A stretch of 33,857 nucleotides of DNA from NCBI RefSeq assembly GCF_010915725.1, contig NZ_JAAIJR010000056.1, positions 1-33,857 of the forward strand, written 5' to 3'. Of the stretch, positions 29,489 through 33,857 are shown piece by piece. The stretch's first letter is position 1. The number at the start of each line of letters is the position of its first letter. The notes under the pieces are model-generated. The model ran no database searches. It was given only the letters and a program-made list of their open reading frames with translations, and had not been told where the DNA came from. A program made the position numbers and the translations under genes. The stretch is from Thiorhodococcus mannitoliphagus. Its GTDB lineage: Bacteria; Pseudomonadota; Gammaproteobacteria; Chromatiales; Chromatiaceae.

Positions 29489-30044
29489 AATATCAAGCAT
29501 TTAGACGCGCCTCCGAGCGCGTCTTTTTGCGTCTGGACGCCTGATTCGCATCCCGCGGTGGTACCTCTATTGGTACCTGCCGGTACCCTTCCCAATCCGT
29601 GCCTTTATGATGGTGTGCAGTCGTTCGCCGGGGTTCGGCACCGCAGCATTAACGTCAGACCTGACTTTACCCGGCACGCACAAAAGACACCGCACCAACG
29701 CCATGCTTTCGGTGGAGGCAAGCTGAGAAACAAGCAGCTGGGAGATGACGCATGAGCGATTGGGAGGCGGCTCAGGTGGGGCACGCCTGCGCACAGTCCT
29801 GGAAGGCGCTGATGGCCGAGCGGTGGTTCTTTCCTTTCTACCCTCTAAAAGAGATTGGCGCGCCCTGCTGTTACGTCCCTCCCTTAAACAGGCATAGCCG
29901 TCTGAAAAATCCCACGGTCCGCCAGGACCTCGGTTGGATCACGCCCCGGTCGAGATCGAGACAGAACGGCTGTCATGGAGGCCGGTCGTCCTTTGGTAAC
30001 GTGGTACCTGGAACCGATATCGCGCCACCAGAGGAGACCGACCG
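29489..30044. other. 556-bp stretch after tRNA-Phe without a convincing gene
   Basis: Holds the tRNA terminator and three GGTACC hexamers within 28 bp (29560, 29572 and 29582), with a fourth at 30003. An open frame from 29752 (beginning MSDWEAAQVGHACAQSWKAL) has no recognised family and after about 70 codons becomes Arg-rich and overlaps the transposon remnant; its real extent is unclear. Likely degraded mobile DNA. Confidence 0.5.
29503..29528 (+). terminator. Rho-independent terminator of tRNA-Phe
   Basis: AGACGCGC and GCGCGTCT form a perfect 8-bp stem with a 6-nt loop, ending in T5. It stands 15 bp after the tRNA. Confidence 0.92.
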
Positions 30045-30221
30045 ATGTCGCGTATGCTGCCAGGAATCGAGAGTCTGGAACACCACCGAGTGCTGCTCAA
30101 GAACGATCCCGATGCCTACAAGCCGGAGCGTTGTCCGCGCTGTGGCAAGGCGGGTCTGCATCATCATGGCCGCTATGAGCGCAACGCGCCGCGGAGCGAA
30201 GCCCCGGCGTGGGGCTGCTGA
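30045..30221 (+). pseudogene. N-terminal fragment of a transposon-associated zinc-ribbon protein
   Basis: 58 codons beginning MSRMLPGIESLEHHRVLLKN followed by YKPERCPRCGKAGLHHHGRYER, a zinc-ribbon-like CPRCGK pattern of the sort found in small proteins carried with some transposases (family name uncertain). After RNAPRSE the frame reads into unrelated sequence and stops. It runs out of frame into the ATPase fragment at about 30190-30208, so a deletion fused the two genes. Confidence 0.6.
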
Positions 30222-30335
30222 CCGGCGAGGCCGGCGTAGGCAAGACCGCCGCCCTGCGGCGGCTCACGCAGGCGCTCAACCCCCACCGCTATGAGGTGAT
30301 CTATCTGGCCGAGACCGACTTCGGGCGGCTGGTGT
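30209..30335 (+). pseudogene. Walker-A fragment of an ExeA/TniB-like transposon ATPase
   Basis: GLLTGEAGVGKTAALRRLTQ and ALNPHRYEVIYLAETDFGRL is the Walker A region of AAA ATPases that accompany DDE transposases (ExeA/TniB/TnsC-like). The sequence is cut on the left by fusion to the zinc-ribbon remnant and on the right by the IS21-like terminus. About 42 residues remain. Confidence 0.65.
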
Positions 30336-30431
30336 TACCGCCGACGTTATTTTGTCCCCAAATGGCCGATGTGAAATTGCTGCCTGGGGCCTGGGGCTTG
30401 GCGCCGCCCGACGGAGTGGGCGGCGGGCGGT

Positions 30432-31193
30432 TCAAGATTCGATACGGTCCTTCATGCGGTAGCTCTGCCCCTCGATGAGGATGGTTTCGGCGTGGTGGAG
30501 CAGGCGGTCGAGGAGTGCTGAGGTGAGCGTGGCATCGTGGTTGAAGATCTCCGCCCAGTCTTTGAAGACACGGTTGGAGGTGATGACGATGGCGCCCTGC
30601 TCGTAGCGCTGGCTGATGATCTGAAACAACAGGTCGGCGCCAGTCCTGTCGATCGGCAGATAGCCCAATTCATCGAGGATGAGCACGGCCGGCTTGCGGT
30701 AGCTCTCGAGCGCCGGCTTCAGACGTCCGGCGCGCTGTGCCGCCGCCAGGGTATTGACCACCTCGATAGCGGTGGTGAAACGCACGCTGTGCCCGCGCAG
30801 GCAGGCGGCATAGCCCAGCGCGGTGGCCAGATGGGTCTTGCCGACCCCGACGGTGCCGAGGAAGATCACATTGCGTTTCTCGGTGAGGAAGTCCAGCCGA
30901 AACAGGTGCTGGACCTGCAGACGATTGATCGTCTTCGGCCAGGTCCAGTGGAATTGCTCCAGGGTTTTGATCACCGCAAAGCGCGCCTGGGCGATGCGCC
31001 GCTGCACACTGCGTTCGCGCCGTAACGCCACCTCGCCCTCGGCCAGACGCGCCAGATAGGCGATCGGGTCCCAGTGTGCCTGCGCCGCCTCTTGGGCCAG
31101 AGGCGCATGCTGCTCAAGCATGAACGCCAGCTTCAAATACGCCAAGTGCTCGAGCAATGCCTCAGTGCTCAGAGTCTGTGTGGTCGTTGTCAT
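30432..31193 (-). CDS. istB: IS21-family helper ATPase IstB
   Basis: A DnaC-like AAA+ ATPase that assembles target DNA for IstA. The 253-aa product has Walker A GTVGVGKT (113-120), Walker B VLILDELG (Asp174, Glu175), and ITSNRVFKDWAEIF in the sensor region. Its ATG overlaps the istA stop as ATGA. Intact by inspection, in contrast with istA. Confidence 0.95.
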   Translation of the reverse strand: MTTTTQTLSTEALLEHLAYLKLAFMLEQHAPLAQEAAQAHWDPIAYLARLAEGEVALRRERSVQRRIAQARFAVIKTLEQFHWTWPKTINRLQVQHLFRLDFLTEKRNVIFLGTVGVGKTHLATALGYAACLRGHSVRFTTAIEVVNTLAAAQRAGRLKPALESYRKPAVLILDELGYLPIDRTGADLLFQIISQRYEQGAIVITSNRVFKDWAEIFNHDATLTSALLDRLLHHAETILIEGQSYRMKDRIES

Positions 31194-32680
31194 GATTGCT
31201 CCTGCGGCCGCTTATGGGTGGCTTGATACAGACTCAAGTCCGCTTCAGGCATCTGCAGCTTGAGCAGATCCTGGCGGCGGGTGAGCTGCAAGGCGGCTGG
31301 CTCGGGCTGCAGGCGCGCACGGCTCTCGAGGACATTGGCGATGTACTCGCCACTGAAGGCCTGATAGGTGAAGGCGTCGGGCATCGCCCGCGCCGTGGCC
31401 TCCACGCCATAGATTTCGCTGAGCGCCACAATCTTCTGGACATGGTGCTCGGGATTGAGGCGGCGCTCGGCCAACGCCTTGTAATCGGCCTCCGCCTGTG
31501 TCGAAAGGGCCAGGAAGCGCCCGAGCAGCTTCTGCGTGCGTGCCCCGCGGCGCTGCTCGAGCAACGCCTTGGGATGGTCGGGGAGCTCGAAATCCTGGTG
31601 GCGATCCCAGCAGCGCGGATGACGCGCAATGAGCGTCTCATGGTCATAGACGCACAAGCGCTTCGGATAGACCTTCAGCGTCAGCAGTTGCCCGGCGTAC
31701 TCCGCCGGCACCTAATACCGATTGGTGTCCCAGCGCACCCGAAAGCTCGGCGAGGCACGCACCTGCACCAGCTGGGCGACGTCATAGGGATGCTCTGGCC
31801 CGGCGTGCAGCACCGAGCGCTCCTCGGCGAAGCGATCGACGGGACGCTGATGGGTCTCGCCATGGATGCGCACGTTGGCGATGGTGTCCATCCATACCCG
31901 GGCGGGCGGATTCACGGCGCTGAAGTCCGTGATGTCGAGGCCGTTGAGGAAATTCTTCTTCACATAGCCAACCCCCGACTCCACACGCCCCTTCTCATTA
32001 CCCTTGCCCGGGTTGCAGGCGATCACACGGAACCCGTAGTGCTGGGCGAAGTCGACATAGCGCGCATTGAGCACCGGCGCCTCGCCACGGGTGTGGCGCA
32101 GCACGGCCGACTTGAGATTGTCGACCATCACCTTCTCGGGGACGCGGTTGCCAAAGAAGGCGAAGGCGTTCTGATGGCAGGCGAGGAACTGCTCCATCGT
32201 CTGACTCAGGGTGAATTCCACATAGAGCATCCGGCTGTAGCAGAGCACCATCACGAACAGCGACAAGCGCCGGCGGGTCTCACCCACGGGTACGGCTTCC
32301 CACGAGCCCCAGTCGACCTGGGCGCATTCGCCCGGCGCGAAGGACAAGGTCAAGAACGCCGAGGTGCACGGTGGGCGCACCGTGCGCACGTAGTCTTTGA
32401 CGATGCTGATCCCGCCGCGGTAGTCCTCCTCCTCGCACAGGCGCTGAAAGCTCTGCTGGGCGCTGTAGCGGTGGCCTTCCAGCCAGCGGCGGATCGTCGC
32501 CTTATGGGGGTCGAGCTTGCTCGTGCGAGGAGTGCTCTGGCGTTGGCGAAAACGCGGCCCGGCCAACCAGGTGCTGACCGTGCGTGCATCGAGGTCCAAC
32601 GCCTCGGCGATCTGCGCGGCGTTCAGGCCGTGCTGGGTCTGATGGTCGTGGATCGCGCAATAGGTCTGGTCGTCGATCAT
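31190..32680 (-). pseudogene. istA: IS21-family transposase IstA with an internal amber codon
   Basis: In frame, 497 codons run from the ATG at 32680 to the stop at 31190. An in-frame TAG (31712-31714) divides it into a 322-aa N-terminal and a 173-aa C-terminal part. The N-terminal part has a helix-turn-helix (about 20-42), and the DDE triad Asp123 (QVDWG), Asp187 (MVDNL) and Glu234 (GRVES). The TAG falls in DTNRY-stop-VPAEYAGQLL, where the family normally has Ser (NRYSVP); TCG to TAG is one change. A GTG follows it at once, so reinitiation is possible. Homologues are about 500 aa. Confidence 0.9.
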
Positions 32681-33609
32681 GGGGCCACCTCGCGCAGGAT
32701 CGCGCGCAGCGTGCGCAGCTCCCCGCCCGCGCGCGCCCTGGGCGAGGGCGGCGACAGCGGCGCCTCGCCCACCGAGGCCATGGCCGCCGCCCGATCCAGT
32801 GACAACACCTGATAGAGCGGCGCCTGGAAGGCGATCAAGTCGGCACGCACCAGCTCCTCGCGCGCCGCACGCACCTGCGCCTCAGGCCAGCCGAGGCGCG
32901 CGGCCAAGGCGCGCTCGCCGTAGTCGCTCAACCCCTCGGCATCGGCCACCGTGACCAAGAACAAATACAGCGCCAGGGCAGGCGCCCCACAGCGCCCGAT
33001 GTCGCCCTCACGGACCAGGTGCTGATGACCCAACTGAACTGGCGCGGCACCCGGCGCCGGCGGGATGGAATCAACAGGGTTTTGTGCATCGCAGGTCTCT
33101 CCAACGCGCGGCGTCCCGCCACTGAGACTGTCCTGCCCCAATTGTTGGAACCGCCGCGCGCTGCGCGCGATATCTTCTTGCAACGCCGAACCGGTTAAGT
33201 TGGCGATAAGCCCAATCAAGACAATGGGTTGCGCGCTGAAGAGATCTTGTAGCCCGCTCTGCGCAAAGAGCGCTGATTCGCTCGCTTTTTCAACGACTTG
33301 CGCCGTGCAGTCATCTTGTAACGCCGTGCCCTCTAACGCCTGTCCGCGCCGCCCGTACCCGGGGTGCTCGGCGCGCCAGGCGCGCACCCGCTCGACATTG
33401 GCCGGACCGCGGAAGTAGTCCCGATTGGCGGCTTTGCTCAGCCAGCGGCGTTGGCTCGCCGCCTTGCTCGCCCGCCGACACTCCACCTTGCCGCAGTAAC
33501 GCTGGTGGTCGGTATTGCGCGCATCGGGATGAAATAATTCGCCGCAGTGCAAGCACTTGCGCTGTCTTCGTCGTTTCACTTGGGTAACCCTCCGAGCTAC
33601 CCCAAGCAT
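32677..33609 (-). CDS. IS21-associated zinc-finger and winged-helix protein
   Basis: 310 aa. Residues 17-46 hold a C-x2-C...C-x4-C zinc-binding pattern (Cys19, 22, 39 and 44: CLHCGELFHPDARNTDHQRY then CGKVECRRASKA). The middle (about 90-200) is low in recognisable structure. Residues about 205-275 have a helix-turn-helix/winged-helix look (DYGERALAARLGWPEAQVRA). I recall similar genes ahead of istA in some IS21-family elements but cannot name the family. Its TGA overlaps the istA ATG (ATGA), so translation of all three genes is coupled. A regulatory or target-choosing role is a guess. The exact start is uncertain. Confidence 0.75.
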   Translation of the reverse strand: MLGVARRVTQVKRRRQRKCLHCGELFHPDARNTDHQRYCGKVECRRASKAASQRRWLSKAANRDYFRGPANVERVRAWRAEHPGYGRRGQALEGTALQDDCTAQVVEKASESALFAQSGLQDLFSAQPIVLIGLIANLTGSALQEDIARSARRFQQLGQDSLSGGTPRVGETCDAQNPVDSIPPAPGAAPVQLGHQHLVREGDIGRCGAPALALYLFLVTVADAEGLSDYGERALAARLGWPEAQVRAAREELVRADLIAFQAPLYQVLSLDRAAAMASVGEAPLSPPSPRARAGGELRTLRAILREVAP

Positions 33610-33642
33610 CGGTGACGACAGGGCGTCTTGGCACCGTGCAAT

Positions 33643-33731
33643 GCCCTCAACGAAAAAGGTGGAAGAAGATCCAAAGGCGGAAGAAGAGGATGAAAAAAGA
33701 GGGGGCGAAGAAGATGAAGAAGACTTTCCTA
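33643..33731. repeat. Polypurine tract
   Basis: A strand made almost wholly of A and G over about 90 bp (GGAAGAAGATCC, GGAAGAAGAGGATG, GAAGAAGATGAAGAAGAC). It sits between the IS21 gene and the IS256 fragment. Could be part of the missing IS end or a local expansion; codes for a Glu/Asp/Lys-rich frame that is not a credible gene. Confidence 0.6.
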
Positions 33732-33747
33732 GACAGATTCAAGCCGG

Positions 33748-33857
33748 CTAAAGGACTACAGTTTCAGGTCGGCGCTGACAGGTGACGCAATTCTTGGTCT
33801 GGTGCGTGCGATGGCGCACGGTCGCAAAACTGGATTCGATCGGGTTGGTGGTGCGCA
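33748..33857 (-). pseudogene. IS256-type (mutator) transposase, C-terminal fragment
   Basis: Entering from the right edge, the minus strand reads RTTNPIESSFATVRHRTHQT and KNCVT, a segment conserved in the C-terminal part of IS256/mutator transposases. It then departs from the family (CQRRPETVVL) and stops at 33748, whereas full proteins continue with an ALAMVFKL-type helix. The rest lies outside the window. A truncated or rearranged copy. Confidence 0.78.

Larger units (their letters stand above)
30333..33609 (-). mobile_element. IS21-family insertion sequence with three genes, right end not found
   Basis: Includes a zinc-finger/winged-helix gene, istA and istB in a chain of ATGA overlaps on the minus strand. 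The end beyond istB has TGTTACC (from 30333) and GTTATTTTGTCCCCAAATGG (30345-30364), the GTCCCC-bearing type of terminus seen in several IS21-family elements. I could not find the matching inverted end between 33610 and 33857, so the start of the element may be deleted or too diverged. The insertion cut an older transposon ATPase gene. Confidence 0.78.

Noticed and set aside
31196-32812. 538-codon plus-strand frame opposite istA
   Set aside because: Antisense to a transposase with full DDE motifs; no domain of its own.
33557-33751. Acidic 64-codon frame over the polypurine tract
   Set aside because: Simple-sequence composition, no ribosome-binding site, and overlaps the start of the IS21 gene.

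Overview
The window reads as chromosome of a GC-rich gammaproteobacterium, most likely a purple sulfur bacterium (Chromatiaceae) or close relative. This is inferred from the gammaproteobacterial gene order leuS-lptE-holA-proA-nadD-rsfS, a sulfide:quinone oxidoreductase-type flavoprotein set inside that cluster, the split glycine decarboxylase (gcvPA/gcvPB), and the style of the repeats. Species cannot be named from the sequence alone.

Layout. (1) 1-690: the left edge holds the 5' end of a RelE/HigB-like toxin gene (minus strand) cut by a 97-bp MITE with a clean 5-bp target duplication, then about 490 bp without a gene. (2) 689-10591, minus strand: leuS, lptE, holA, a doubtful small ORF, proA, a sulfide:quinone oxidoreductase family gene with a 52-aa companion, nadD, rsfS and folA: housekeeping functions interrupted by a sulfur-metabolism pair. 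(3) 10965-20488, plus strand: a YbeL-like zinc-ribbon protein, a 168-bp element with perfect 22-bp inverted ends, a tandem glycine riboswitch, the glycine cleavage operon gcvT-gcvH-gcvPA-(tpx)-gcvPB, dgkA, the molybdenum-cofactor genes moaB-moeA-moaD, and a ParE-type toxin-antitoxin pair. (4) 20489-20916: a repeat cluster with two more copies (one half, one whole) of the left-edge MITE around a GC-rich hairpin. (5) 20917-25282, minus strand: an RND efflux permease and its adaptor, with a perfect inverted repeat over the likely promoter. (6) 25530-29140, plus strand: a long-chain acyl-CoA synthetase split by a -1 frameshift, tRNA-Gly(CCC), a DUF2007-type protein, mutY and yggX. (7) 29413-33857: tRNA-Phe, a strong terminator, then mobile debris to the right edge: a chimeric transposon remnant, a three-gene IS21-family element whose istA carries an in-frame amber codon, and the 3' tail of an IS256-type transposase.

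How the genes work together. The gcv genes form a glycine-inducible catabolic operon under a tandem riboswitch. The moa/moe genes supply late steps of molybdopterin synthesis (MoaA, MoaC and MoaE are not here). The sqr pair would feed sulfide electrons into the quinone pool. mutY-yggX is the classic oxidative-damage/iron pair. The right end is an integration and degradation hotspot beginning at tRNA-Phe.

No complete new defence or biosynthetic system is visible. The least explained items are the MITE family (three copies, one disrupting a toxin gene), the 52-aa SQR companion, the zinc-finger plus winged-helix third gene of the IS21 element, the 168-bp inverted-repeat element touching the ybeL stop codon, and the palindromic operator of the efflux operon.
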